From Luteimonas huabeiensis HB2 (GTDB taxonomy: Bacteria > Pseudomonadota > Gammaproteobacteria > Xanthomonadales > Xanthomonadaceae), in assembly GCF_000559025.1 (NCBI RefSeq), contig NZ_JAAN01000014.1, positions 186,001 through 250,000 of the forward strand: DNA of 64,000 nucleotides. The letters are read 5' to 3'. Shown here in pieces: positions 7,720-15,476 of this stretch. Position numbers and translations under genes: made by a program. The notes under the pieces were generated by a model. The model made no database searches, was not told the DNA's origin, and worked only from the letters and a program-made list of their open reading frames with translations. Position 1 is the stretch's first letter. Every line of letters begins with the position of its first letter.

Positions 7720-8517
7720 TCAGTGCCGGACAGCCTTGCGACCCGACAGGCACTGCACGCGGATGCGTCTCCAGCTCCCGTCGTCGATCAGCCGTTCCAG
7801 CGTCTCGCCGAGGGTGTCGAAGAACACCTCATCGACCCGTTCGACCAGCTCGCCGTCGCGGTGCAGCTCCACCGCGTAGAGGTCGAGGCCACGCTCATAA
7901 AGCACGGTGACGCGACCCTGGAACTTCATCGTGGCGACGGTGAAGCCGATGGCCGGTGGCGTGCGGATGATGTCGGCGGGCAGCGGATCGACCCAGGTGA
8001 TGTCCCGCGCACCGGCATCCACCAGCATGTGGGTGATGCGCCGGAAACCGTCGGGAGCGGGCAACTGCTCCAGTTGGACGATCAGTTCCTGCAGCTCGGG
8101 GCAGCGCGGCTCGGGGATCGGCAGCTTCGCCGGTGCGGACCCGAGCACGAACCGCTTCACCGTGTAGGGCTGGCCGTCGGCGGTGAACTCGGTCTGCTCC
8201 TCGGGCGTGTCCGCCCGCTGACCGTCGAAGCGGCGTCTGACATAGGGTTCGACCTGCACCTTGGCGCCCTCGTCGGGCACTTCGGTCACGAGCGTGCGAT
8301 CGAGCACCGCGAACTCGGCTCGTCCCGTCTTGACGACGATGGCCTCGTCGGTGGTGGCGATGACCTTGCCCTCGAAAGGCTTCGGGTCGATGTGAAAGCC
8401 CAGCGTCGAAACCTTGGGCTGGCCGTCGAAGATGTTGAATTTGAACGAACGGACGTTGGAAGGCACATGACCGACAACGAGCGTCGGCATCTGTGCGCGG
8501 ATGGCTTGGGTATCCAT
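7720..8517 (-). CDS. Conserved ICE protein, function unknown
   Basis: 265 residues, starting at the ATG behind AAGGAG. The N-terminus MDTQAIRAQMPTLVVGHVPS leads into a beta-rich region (FDGQPKVSTLGFHIDPKPFE, GKVIATTDEAIVVKTGRAEF). The C-terminal part includes LYAVELHRDGELVERVDEVF. I recognise it as a recurring PFGI-1-class element protein without a named function. It follows copy 2 of the 85-bp repeat, so it probably starts a transcription unit with the DUF3085 gene. Confidence 0.65.
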   Translation of the reverse strand: MDTQAIRAQMPTLVVGHVPSNVRSFKFNIFDGQPKVSTLGFHIDPKPFEGKVIATTDEAIVVKTGRAEFAVLDRTLVTEVPDEGAKVQVEPYVRRRFDGQRADTPEEQTEFTADGQPYTVKRFVLGSAPAKLPIPEPRCPELQELIVQLEQLPAPDGFRRITHMLVDAGARDITWVDPLPADIIRTPPAIGFTVATMKFQGRVTVLYERGLDLYAVELHRDGELVERVDEVFFDTLGETLERLIDDGSWRRIRVQCLSGRKAVRH

Positions 8518-8520
8518 GGG

Positions 8521-8581
8521 GAGACTCCTTGTGGCAACCAAGGGACTCCCGCCCGCAAGGGAGGTCTGTCCCTTGAGGGTG
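8521..8581 (-). promoter_or_regulatory. Structured leader with alternative folds
   Basis: P1: CAAGGGA (8556-8562) with TCCCTTG (8569-8575), extended by CCC (8552-8554) with GGG (8577-8579). Alternatively CAAGGGAC (8539-8546) pairs with GTCCCTTG (8568-8575). The two stems compete for the same 3' strand, and the loop-to-upstream GTC/GAC contact is only 3 bp. Confidence 0.5.
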
Positions 8582-8612
8582 AGGTGGATGGACGCGGGTG
8601 CGCCCGGAGAAC

Positions 8613-8700
8613 GAAGCAACCAGCACGGCGAACCGCGCCGCAGTCTTGAAGGTCTCGACTGCCTGGGCATGCTGCCGGCAACGCCAGCGAACATGCGGCC
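8613..8700 (-). repeat. 85-bp two-hairpin intergenic repeat, copy 2
   Basis: Hairpin a is GCAGTC (8640-8645) with GACTGC (8657-8662), followed by GGGCATG; the second hairpin is degenerate here (GCTG...CAGC). It is located between the terminator at 8766 and the leader at 8521. Confidence 0.65.
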
Positions 8701-8765
8701 AGCGTGCGGCACATGGCGGCGACCGTCCGTTGGGAATCGGCAATGCGCCGGCACCGCGTTCCGCG

Positions 8766-8793
8766 AAAAAGAAGAGCCCCGACGTGGGGGCTC
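8766..8793 (-). terminator. Rho-independent terminator after the tandem-repeat gene
   Basis: Stem GAGCCCC (8774-8780) with GGGGCTC (8787-8793), then TTCTTTTT on the minus strand (8773-8766). It lies about 15 bp beyond the stop codon of the gene at 8808-9578. Confidence 0.75.
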
Positions 8794-8807
8794 GAATGGG
8801 TTGCGGG

Positions 8808-9578
8808 TTACTCGTCGTCGTAGAGCGTCAGCCCGTCCAGCACGGGCGCGCCGGCATCGAACACCAACATGCGAACGTCGGCGAGCGCAGCCAGGTGCAA
8901 CACTTCCACGAGGGACTCCGGCACGCCCTTGGCCCGGTGCTCCTGCCGCAGCTCTTCGGCGGTGATGCCCTCGACATGCTGCAGGTTCGCATCCGTCCAG
9001 GGGGTGGCGATCAGCTTCACGCCGACCGCCGGGCTGTAGGGAATGCGGAAGGCCACAAACAAAAAACCGCTCGGCGTGGCGATGTCCGCCAGTTCGGCGA
9101 GGAAGCGGCCGGCCTCCTCGGTGATATGCGCCGAACTGATTTCCCAAGCACGGCTGTAGAACCCGGTCTCGAAGCGCAGGCGGCGTACCACCTCGCGCGC
9201 GGCTTCCTCGGAGTAGGTATCGCCGACGTGCAGCGGCTGGCCGGCTTCTTCGGCCATGACGGCGTAGACGAGGTTTCGGGCGATACCGTGGCTGGGGCAC
9301 TGCGCGTCCAGCTCGGGCGGCACGTTCTGGCCCTCGGTGATCAGCGCGAAGTCGTCGCAGAAGACGCAGGCATGGCGCTCGACCTGGCTGTCCGGCAGGT
9401 GCGACTGCGAGACGTGCAGCGGCAGGTGCGACTGCGAGACGTGCAGCGGCAGGTGCGACTGCGAGACGTGCAGCGGCAGATAGCTCAGCGGGCAGTCGTC
9501 GTCGTAAGAAATCGCCAGCAGCCGCTGCACGGACAGGCCATCGTAGCCGCGGACGAAGGGGTTTTTGGAATGAGACAT
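8808..9578 (-). CDS. ICE protein with a triplicated nonapeptide near the N-terminus (DUF5983-like)
   Basis: 256 residues. Residues ~35-61 are three identical copies of LPLHVSQSH, encoded by three perfect 27-bp DNA repeats. The downstream part has a CVFC pair and the segment WEISSAHITEEAGRFLAELA, which resembles DUF5983-type element proteins (tentative). The ATG at 9578 is behind GGAGGAA and a pseudoknot-type leader. The repeat sits at an exposed hydrophilic boundary, so length variation may be tolerated. Function unknown. Confidence 0.65.
   Translation of the reverse strand: MSHSKNPFVRGYDGLSVQRLLAISYDDDCPLSYLPLHVSQSHLPLHVSQSHLPLHVSQSHLPDSQVERHACVFCDDFALITEGQNVPPELDAQCPSHGIARNLVYAVMAEEAGQPLHVGDTYSEEAAREVVRRLRFETGFYSRAWEISSAHITEEAGRFLAELADIATPSGFLFVAFRIPYSPAVGVKLIATPWTDANLQHVEGITAEELRQEHRAKGVPESLVEVLHLAALADVRMLVFDAGAPVLDGLTLYDDE
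9394..9474. repeat. Three perfect 27-bp tandem repeats inside a coding region
   Basis: Units 9394-9420, 9421-9447 and 9448-9474 are identical, and a fourth partial unit begins at 9475 (GGCAG then A). The unit length is a multiple of three, so copy changes keep the frame. The absence of any mismatch points to recent slippage expansion. Confidence 0.95.
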
Positions 9579-9584
9579 GGGATT

Positions 9585-9645
9585 CCTCCAGCAGAGGATG
9601 GCCGAGGCAATCCCCTGCCGGGGATTGAACCCCAGCGAGTGGATG
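9585..9645 (-). promoter_or_regulatory. Structured leader with pseudoknot potential
   Basis: GGGG (9620-9623) pairs with CCCC (9630-9633). The loop ATTG (9624-9627) pairs with CAAT at 9608-9611. The alternative is an 8-bp hairpin CAATCCCC/GGGGATTG using 9608-9615 and 9620-9627. The minus-strand CTTCATCCAC flank matches the other leaders. Confidence 0.5.
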
Positions 9646-9658
9646 AAGTGGCAACCGG

Positions 9659-9731
9659 TCAGCCGGCCGCGGCGTCGGGCCGCCCTGGTGGCGGGCGGTG
9701 CAGGTCAGTGGAAGATGGTGATTCGGGACAT
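9659..9731 (-). pseudogene. Leaderless remnant or mini-ORF with its own leader and ribosome binding site
   Basis: A GCAGGAG site precedes an ATG at 9731 that reads MSRITIFH and stops at 9705. A one-base shift keeps the frame open to 9659 (TDLHRPPPGRPDAAAG). A typical long leader hairpin (AGGGACATG / CATGTCCCT, 9754-9762 with 9779-9787) stands in front. Either a frameshift destroyed a small element gene or the 8-codon peptide is itself the product. I do not recognise the protein. Confidence 0.35.
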
Positions 9732-9744
9732 GGCCGCTCCTGCG

Positions 9745-9797
9745 ACAAGAAGGAGGGACATGGCCCCGAACGGGGATGCATGTCCCTCGTGGGGTGG
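9745..9797 (-). promoter_or_regulatory. Leader hairpin without an intact gene behind it
   Basis: Outer stem AGGGACATG/CATGTCCCT (9 bp) and inner CCCC (9764-9767) with GGGG (9772-9775), preceded on the minus strand by CATCCCACCCC. The same organisation precedes intact genes in this array. Confidence 0.5.
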
Positions 9798-9828
9798 GAT
9801 GAAAGGACGGTGGGTTGCCAGGCGCGGC

Positions 9829-10221
9829 TCACCAGCCGTTGTAGTGCAGCGTGAGGTCGGCGATGACCTGGCGCCGTTCCAGATCGAGGCCGCCGAAGTC
9901 GGACAGCCCCTCGAAGCCGCAACGCTTGAGCATCGCGCCGCCCTCGCGGGAGTTGTAGAAGCTCACCATCGCGGACAGGAACATGCGTTGACCGCTGCTC
10001 AGCACGCCCAGGGCGTCGTTGAGCATCAGCATGTTGGGCCGCAGGTCCCACTTGGTGGTGGCACGCTGCAGACCTTCGCGTGTGCCGTCGCCGAACCACT
10101 CGTGGCCGGCGATCTGCGCGCCGCGCTTCCAGGCCTCGAAGAAGGCCTGCGGTGCAGCGTCGAAGTGCGCCTGTTCCAGCGCCATCTGATCGAGCACGTC
10201 TTCGGGTAAAGACAGATTCAT
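9829..10221 (-). CDS. Conserved ICE protein, function unknown
   Basis: 130 residues, largely helical, starting MNLSLPEDVLDQMALEQAHF. The middle LMLNDALGVLSSGQRMFLSA recalls small, host-independent element proteins I have seen in this ICE class. The ATG at 10221 follows AAGGAG, and the upstream gene ends only 25 bp before it, so the two are co-translated from one message. There are no motifs that indicate catalysis. In contrast to its neighbours it has no long hairpin leader of its own. Confidence 0.65.
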   Translation of the reverse strand: MNLSLPEDVLDQMALEQAHFDAAPQAFFEAWKRGAQIAGHEWFGDGTREGLQRATTKWDLRPNMLMLNDALGVLSSGQRMFLSAMVSFYNSREGGAMLKRCGFEGLSDFGGLDLERRQVIADLTLHYNGW

Positions 10222-10246
10222 GAGAGAACTCCTTGAAGGGTGGGAA

Positions 10247-10483
10247 TCAGGGGTGAGCGCGCTGTGTCCAGGCATGGGTATCCAGGGCGCGCTGTGCTGC
10301 GAGGTGGGTCGGGAAATACTCGACGGACTCCCGCGATACCGGGCCTTCGTCGTCTTGCGTGCCGATGTAGTGGCCGGCCGCGCTGCGCAGCACCTGTAGC
10401 GGCAAACGCTTGCCGGTCCAGGCCAGCGCCAGCGCACCACTGCGCACTGCGGTTGCAGAGGAAGATGCAGAAGGTTCAGACAT
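10247..10483 (-). CDS. Small conserved ICE protein, function unknown
   Basis: 78 residues starting at the ATG behind AAGGAG. An Ala/Ser-rich N-terminus is followed by a compact beta-alpha core (WTGKRLPLQVLRSAAGHYIG ... YFPTHLAAQRALDTHAW), which looks like a small single-domain protein. It is the first gene after the long non-coding gap below topB, and is preceded by leader 10510-10545 and the third 85-bp repeat, so it probably heads a transcription unit. Confidence 0.6.
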   Translation of the reverse strand: MSEPSASSSATAVRSGALALAWTGKRLPLQVLRSAAGHYIGTQDDEGPVSRESVEYFPTHLAAQRALDTHAWTQRAHP

Positions 10484-10509
10484 GCCGTGCTCCTTGGTGG
10501 GTCGAGGAG

Positions 10510-10545
10510 CACGCATCCCGTAGAGGATGGAGTTCCCCTCGGGTG
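10510..10545 (-). promoter_or_regulatory. Leader hairpin of the 78-residue gene
   Basis: GAGG (10523-10526) pairs with CCTC (10537-10540), extended by CCC (10517-10519) with GGG (10541-10543). CATC/GATG gives a possible short P2. The minus-strand CAACCACCC flank is the shared signature. Confidence 0.4.
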
Positions 10546-10608
10546 GTTGAGAAAAGTGCATCGTCGCCAGGCCGGCGAGCGTCCGCGGTGGGCGATGCGA
10601 AGCGGACT

Positions 10609-10694
10609 GGATCGGTCGACGCGGCGAACCGCGTTGCAGTCTTGAAGACCGGGACTGCCGGGGCATGCCGCTGACGACTGTCAGCAACGCATGG
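10609..10694 (-). repeat. 85-bp two-hairpin intergenic repeat, copy 3
   Basis: Hairpin a GCAGTC (10636-10641) with GACTGC (10653-10658); hairpin b GCTGAC (10670-10675) with GTCAGC (10680-10685). The spacing and flanks are as in copies 1 and 2. Confidence 0.65.
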
Positions 10695-11264
10695 CGTGAG
10701 GATGGGCGCGAAGCATGGCTGCCGTCGCAGGGAAAACCGAATCGCGGACGGCCCGCTTTAGGGCAGGCCCGCGTCACGTGACAAGGCAAGGACCAGGGCG
10801 CCGAAGGCCACGCGGGCCTTCGGCTGGAGAGGAAGGAAAACCACCTGTGGGCTGCGTCAGCGCGGGCCGTCGTCAAAGCCGTTCGCTGCGTCAGCAATCG
10901 CACCCGGCCCGTTTCGTGGCTGGGGCCGGAAACCTCTGGCGTGCATCCACACACAAAGGGAGCCCGTTGTTCCGCCGGCGGGCACCGGCACGGAATACCC
11001 TCGGCCCAAGGGGCCTCCTCACGGCTCGCGCGGCGGCAAGGCGTCAGGAAGCCCCTCGTGACCGAGGCAAGGCACACCGATCAAGGGAATGGCGGCGGGC
11101 GCGATTCGTGGGAGCAATGACCTTCTCGCCCCGTCGCCCGATGGCGGGCATACGGGGCGCGCACACCGTTGCAGAAGGAGACGCGCGCTTTGGAGTCCCG
11201 CGCGGTGCGGGACGTTTGCCTCGCCGCCAGTGAAGTGGCCGGCGCGGCAGGGGGAAAGCGAGGA
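10695..11264. other. Non-coding gap between topB and the small-gene array
   Basis: No convincing gene on either strand. It contains a 9-bp hairpin CCGAAGGCC/GGCCTTCGG (10801-10823) without a T tract, and two direct copies of GCTGCGTCAGC about 35 bp apart (near 10853 and 10887). It may hold the promoter for the 78-residue gene and a processed untranslated region. Confidence 0.5.
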
Positions 11265-13280
11265 TCAGGACGCCTTGGAGGCAGCGCGCCGCTTGCGCGG
11301 TGCGCTGCGCCGGCCCGTCGGGGACTCGATCGGCAACGTACCCTTGCAGTCCGGGTAGCGCGAGCAGGACCAGAACGCGCCGCTCTTGCCCGTGCGCTGC
11401 TGCATCGGTGCGCCGCACTGCGGGCAGGCCGGCGCCGGCGGCAGCTTGAGCGAGAGCGTTGCGCCGCGGTACTGCTGCACGAGCTGGCCGACCCACACGG
11501 ACTGCTTCTCGATGAAGGTGTCCAGCGCCATCTGGCCGGCCTCGATCATGTCGAGCGCCTGCTCCCACACCGCCGTGGTGCCGGGGTCGGCGATGGCCGA
11601 GGGCACCGCGTCGATGAGCGTGAATGCCGCGTCGGAAGCGCGGACGGCGCGGCCTTTCTTGACCAGGTAGCCTCGACCGATCAGACCGTTGATGATGTTG
11701 GCGCGTGTCGCCTCGGTGCCGATGCCGGTGGTATCGCGCAGCTTCTGTTTCAGGCGCGGGTCGGTCACGAACTTGGCGACGGTCTTCATGGCCTTGATCA
11801 GCTCGCCCTGCGTGTAGGGTTTGGGCGGCAGCGTCTTCAGCGCCTTGAGATCCACCTTTCCGACCGGGCAGGACAGGCCCGCATGCAGGGCGGGCAGCAC
11901 CTGGCTGCGCTGCGCATCCTCGCCACCGGCATCGTCCGGCCCCGGCGTCGCCAGCACCTCACGCCAGCCGATGACGGCGATCTGCTTGCCCACGGCCACC
12001 AGCGACTGACTGCCGCACGAGAACTGCGCCACCGTCCGGTCGAACTCATGGTGCGGGAGGAACTGCGCGAGGTAATGGGCGCGGATCAGCCGGTAGACGG
12101 CCAGCTCCTTCTCGTTCATGGCCGACAGGTTGGCGGGCTCCAGCGTCGGGATGATGCCGTGGTGAGCCGACACCTTGCCGTCGTTCCATGCACGCGAGCG
12201 CTGTTGGCGATCCAGGCGCTCGATCAGCGGCCGCAGGCTGGGGTCGGTCTTGACCAGACTGTCGAGTACGGTCGGCACCTCGGCCAGCATGCTCTCGGGT
12301 AGGTAGCCCGAATCCGAGCGCGGATACGTTGTCGCCTTGTGCGTCTCGTACAGCGCCTGGGCAATGTCCAGCGTCTCCTGCACGTCGAGGCCCAACTGCT
12401 TGGAGCACACCTCCTGCAGCGTGCCCAGGTCGAACGGCAGCGGCGGTGCCTCGCGCACGCGCTCGGTGTCCACTGACACGACCTGCGCATCGCGTGCGGC
12501 GCGAATGCAATCCGCAGCCTGCTGCGCCACCGGCTGCTGAAGGCAGCGACCCGCTGCATCCGTGCTGCCTTCGGGCGGTATCCAGCTCGCGGTGAAGGAC
12601 CGGCCGGCATGGGATAGCAGCACGTCCACGGCCCAATACGGCACAGAGACGAAGCGCGCGATCTCGCGATCACGATCCACCACCAACTTCAGCGTCGGCG
12701 TCTGCACGCGCCCCACCGACAGCACGCCCGTATAGCCGGCCTGACGCCCCAGCAGTGTGAACAAGCGGCTCAAGTTCATCCCGATCAGCCAGTCGGCGCG
12801 CGATCGGGCGAGTGCGGAGAAATACAGCGGCAGCGTCTCGGCGGACGGCTTGAGCGCACCCAGCGCTTTGCGGATCGACGCATCGTTGAGCGCCGACAGC
12901 CACAGGCGCTGAATCGGCCCGCGGTAGCCGCACAGGTCGATGATCTCGCGGGCGATCATCTCGCCCTCGCGGTCGGCGTCGGTCGCTATCACCAGCTCGC
13001 CCGCCTTGGCGACGAGCTGCTGCACGACCTTGAATTGCGCTGCGGTCGCCGCCTTGGGCTCGACACGCCAACGCTCGGGAAGAATGGGCAGTTGCTCGAT
13101 GGCCCAGCGCTTGTATTGCTCGCCGTAGCCTTCGGGCGGAACCGCCTCCACCAGATGACCGATGCACCAGGTCACGACGACACCCGCGCCGCTGTAGCAG
13201 CCGTTGCCGCGTTGAACGGCACCCAGCACACGGGCGATGTCCTTGCCCTGGGAGGGCTTCTCGCACAGGAACACGCGCAT
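11265..13280 (-). CDS. topB: DNA topoisomerase III (ICE-encoded)
   Basis: 671 residues, a type IA topoisomerase. The N-terminal Toprim domain starts MRVFLCEKPSQGKDIARVLG and carries the metal-binding motif DADREGE (residues 101-107). The catalytic tyrosine lies in TTYPRSDSGYLPE (about residue 320). A C-terminal four-cysteine zinc element (CPQCGAPM ... WSCSRYPDCKGTLP) binds single strands. It would decatenate or relax element DNA during replication or transfer. AAGGAGG lies 6 nt before the ATG. The order ssb then topB is standard in PFGI-1-class ICEs. Confidence 0.95.
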   Translation of the reverse strand: MRVFLCEKPSQGKDIARVLGAVQRGNGCYSGAGVVVTWCIGHLVEAVPPEGYGEQYKRWAIEQLPILPERWRVEPKAATAAQFKVVQQLVAKAGELVIATDADREGEMIAREIIDLCGYRGPIQRLWLSALNDASIRKALGALKPSAETLPLYFSALARSRADWLIGMNLSRLFTLLGRQAGYTGVLSVGRVQTPTLKLVVDRDREIARFVSVPYWAVDVLLSHAGRSFTASWIPPEGSTDAAGRCLQQPVAQQAADCIRAARDAQVVSVDTERVREAPPLPFDLGTLQEVCSKQLGLDVQETLDIAQALYETHKATTYPRSDSGYLPESMLAEVPTVLDSLVKTDPSLRPLIERLDRQQRSRAWNDGKVSAHHGIIPTLEPANLSAMNEKELAVYRLIRAHYLAQFLPHHEFDRTVAQFSCGSQSLVAVGKQIAVIGWREVLATPGPDDAGGEDAQRSQVLPALHAGLSCPVGKVDLKALKTLPPKPYTQGELIKAMKTVAKFVTDPRLKQKLRDTTGIGTEATRANIINGLIGRGYLVKKGRAVRASDAAFTLIDAVPSAIADPGTTAVWEQALDMIEAGQMALDTFIEKQSVWVGQLVQQYRGATLSLKLPPAPACPQCGAPMQQRTGKSGAFWSCSRYPDCKGTLPIESPTGRRSAPRKRRAASKAS

Positions 13281-13574
13281 GAAGCCTCCTTGGAAATGTG
13301 CGGTTCATCGGATGGGCGTCAGCTTGGCGGGGCCAGGAGATGCCGGCAGCAAGGAAGCCGATTGATGCAGACACCGCTTTGTGATCGGCAGGCGGCCCGT
13401 TCCCGCAGCGGTGTGCATAGACCGCAGGAGCTGGCACAGCAAGAGCGTCGTTTCGGGAGGGCGGCTGGAACTCCGTGGACGACCTTGGAGCTATCCCCTG
13501 GGGATAGCTCGCTGGTGCATCGCGGGCGTATGACGGTTGCTACAGCCGCCCTCGGGGGAACGGCGATGGGCGAA
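13281..13574 (-). other. Intergenic region upstream of topB
   Basis: 294 bp with no gene that I can support. It holds one copy of the 17-bp palindrome (13491-13507), about 210 bp upstream of the topB start, and is therefore the likely site of a topB promoter and its control. Confidence 0.5.
13491..13507. promoter_or_regulatory. 17-bp palindrome, copy 1 (operator-like)
   Basis: CTATCCCCTGGGGATAG, perfect 8-bp arms around a single T. The flanks GAG/CTC extend the symmetry to 11-bp arms. The same sequence occurs at 15410-15426 and 16445-16461. Confidence 0.7.
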
Positions 13575-13958
13575 TTACTGTCCGCCGGCCGGCTTGGTGC
13601 TGAGCGCCACCGACTCGATGCGGTACGGCAGGATGCCCACGCGCCGCGCCTCGACCTTGAACGTCACGCGCTCGTTCTCGTCGGCGTCCTCCCATTCGTC
13701 GCGCACGGTGCGGCCCTCGACCAGCACCCGCATACCTTTCTGGTACAGCGTCTTCCAGTGCTCGGCGTCGCGGTGCCACAGCTCCACGGGCGCCCAGAAG
13801 CCGCCGCGATCTTCGTACTCGCCGTCCTTCTTCGGGATCGGGTTGTCGAAGTAGACGTTCAGGCGAAGCAGCCGGCGCGGCTCGTCGTTGCCGTTCGGAA
13901 ATTCGCGGTAGTCCGGCGCAGAACCGATGTTGCCCTCGCCGACGAAGTGCGTGCTCAT
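13575..13958 (-). CDS. ssb: Single-stranded DNA-binding protein (ICE type)
   Basis: 127 residues with an OB-fold pattern: MSTHFVGEGNIGSAPDYREF, then LLRLNVYFDNP, WAPVELWHRD and GMRVLVEGRT. It lacks the long glycine-rich tail and DDDIPF tip of housekeeping SSB, ending in KPAGGQ, so it may not recruit host SSB partners. Its ATG overlaps the stop codon of the DUF3158 gene (ATGA, 13955-13958), which indicates translational coupling. It would protect single-stranded element DNA in transfer or replication, next to topB. Confidence 0.9.
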   Translation of the reverse strand: MSTHFVGEGNIGSAPDYREFPNGNDEPRRLLRLNVYFDNPIPKKDGEYEDRGGFWAPVELWHRDAEHWKTLYQKGMRVLVEGRTVRDEWEDADENERVTFKVEARRVGILPYRIESVALSTKPAGGQ

Positions 13959-14503
13959 GGTGACTCCTTGGTGGTGGGTGGAACGGCCGCGGTATGCCCG
14001 TGGACACGCCGCAGGTAAGCCGCTTCGGCCTGGGCGGCCTTGCTGGCGCATTCCAGGGCTTGGCGAGCGATGCTGTGGGTCAGGCTGATCTGCATGTTCA
14101 GCACGATGCGCTGCAGTTCGATCGCGTACAGCTCGTCGATCAGCGAGGCCGGCGTCGCGGGGTTGGCCAGCAGGGCCTCCCACAACGCCACGCCCATGGA
14201 GGAACGGTCGAGGTTGCGCCAGCGCAGGAAGGTCGTCCCTGCGCCAGTGGCCTGCTGGGCCAGTTGCACGTCGAGCAGGCTGAAGGGGTAGGCGCGTGCC
14301 TGGGGCAGCACACGCCGCTGCGCCAGGCCAATCACGTCGTCGCGCAGCGCTGCGCACTGGCTGGCCCAGGTCACCAGACTCCCCTTACCCTTAAAAGGCT
14401 GTAAAAGGCCTTTTAGGTAGCCTGCGTGTTCCAACCGCTGGAAGTCCGCCTGTTCCAGCGCCACGAAGCGCGTGGAGTGACCGATGGGGGGCGATGCCGT
14501 CAT
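13955..14503 (-). CDS. DUF3158 family ICE protein
   Basis: 182 residues, mostly helical. The N-terminus FVALEQADFQRLEHAGYLKG and the block SLVTWASQCAALRDDVIGLA match the DUF3158 family, found beside ssb in PFGI-1-class elements. It is coupled by 4-bp ATGA overlaps to both neighbours (TIGR03761 gene upstream, ssb downstream), so the three proteins are made together. No activity is known. Confidence 0.8.
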   Translation of the reverse strand: MTASPPIGHSTRFVALEQADFQRLEHAGYLKGLLQPFKGKGSLVTWASQCAALRDDVIGLAQRRVLPQARAYPFSLLDVQLAQQATGAGTTFLRWRNLDRSSMGVALWEALLANPATPASLIDELYAIELQRIVLNMQISLTHSIARQALECASKAAQAEAAYLRRVHGHTAAVPPTTKESP

Positions 14504-15288
14504 GCGTCAGCACCCTCATTACCCGTCGCTGGATTGGCTGCGCCATCCGTGTGAGCCGGCGCATCGGGCACGATGGCGGGCGCAGCAGGCGGCGTGCCGG
14601 GCTTGGTCGTCCGCCGCGCGATCGGTGGCGCGAAGCGCGAGCGGCGCGTGCCTTCCAGCACGTCTTGCGGCAGCTCGCCGAACTTCTCCAGCGCCGCTCG
14701 CGCCGCGGCGTTCTTCGCCGCGAAGTCGTCGCGCGTCGTGCCCGAGTAGCGGTACTGCTGGGCGAGCGAGAACAGGCTGCGCAGCGCGTGCGCACCATCA
14801 TTGAGCCAGCGCTCCAAGGTGCTGCGGTCGATCAGCGCCGTGTGGTGCGCCAGGATGAGTTTGCGCGCCAGGTCGTCGTAGTCAGCCAGCAGGTACACCG
14901 CCATGAAGCCGAGCTGGGCGTTCACGAACAGCGGCAGCTTAACCGGCTGCATGTTCATGTTCTCGCCCAGGGACAGCGCCGCTGGCACGTCGGCCAAGGC
15001 CTGATCCACCTGTTCGCGCAGGGTCTGCAGACGGGTCTTGGTGTCGGCGAGCTTGTCCTCGATCCGCAACATCCACCAATCCGAGTACGGGTCGTCCTGC
15101 TCGGCGCCGCGCTTCATCTTGTTCATGGCGCCGATGAAGCCGTTGAGACCGATGATGCCGGGGCGCCCCTCGGTCGGCGCGCGGCCGTGCCAGATGCGCG
15201 AAGCGTGGTGCGTGTGCAGCGTCAGCGACATCGCGCTGCGCAGCGATCCGAGATTCAGTTGCAGGGGTTCTGTGCGTTCGTTGGCCAT
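14500..15288 (-). CDS. TIGR03761 (PFL_4669) family ICE protein
   Basis: 262 residues. Conserved blocks are LGSLRSAMSLTLHTHHASRI, GIIGLNGFIGAMNKMKRGAE and DPYSDWWMLRIEDKLADTKT. This matches the PFGI-1-class family TIGR03761. The last ~50 residues are Pro/Ala-rich. The gene starts the coupled trio TIGR03761-DUF3158-ssb, and a palindrome copy lies about 120 bp upstream. Function unknown. Confidence 0.8.
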   Translation of the reverse strand: MANERTEPLQLNLGSLRSAMSLTLHTHHASRIWHGRAPTEGRPGIIGLNGFIGAMNKMKRGAEQDDPYSDWWMLRIEDKLADTKTRLQTLREQVDQALADVPAALSLGENMNMQPVKLPLFVNAQLGFMAVYLLADYDDLARKLILAHHTALIDRSTLERWLNDGAHALRSLFSLAQQYRYSGTTRDDFAAKNAAARAALEKFGELPQDVLEGTRRSRFAPPIARRTTKPGTPPAAPAIVPDAPAHTDGAANPATGNEGADA

Positions 15289-15409
15289 GGGAGCGACTCG
15301 CGGTGAAGGGGCGAGTCGCCAGCATCGGCATCGGCCGGAAGGCTGTCAGTCAACAAACCGCAGCCCATGCGCGCCCGGTTTGTTCCGCACGGAAGGCTGT
15401 GTGTGCCGG

Positions 15410-15426
15410 CTATCCCCTGGGGATAG
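15410..15426. promoter_or_regulatory. 17-bp palindrome, copy 2 (operator-like)
   Basis: CTATCCCCTGGGGATAG, identical to copies 1 and 3, in the gap between the LOTUS-domain gene and the TIGR03761 gene. Confidence 0.7.
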
Positions 15427-15476
15427 CTCGGCGGAGTTGTTCGCGGCTCGCGCGGAGGTGAGACCGCGTTGCGGGG

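Noticed and set aside
9394..9474. Short CRISPR-like array
   Set aside because: The three units are directly adjacent with no spacers and lie in a coding frame; this is a tandem repeat.
10801..10823. Terminator in the gap upstream of topB's neighbours
   Set aside because: The 9-bp hairpin is real, but no T tract follows on either strand.
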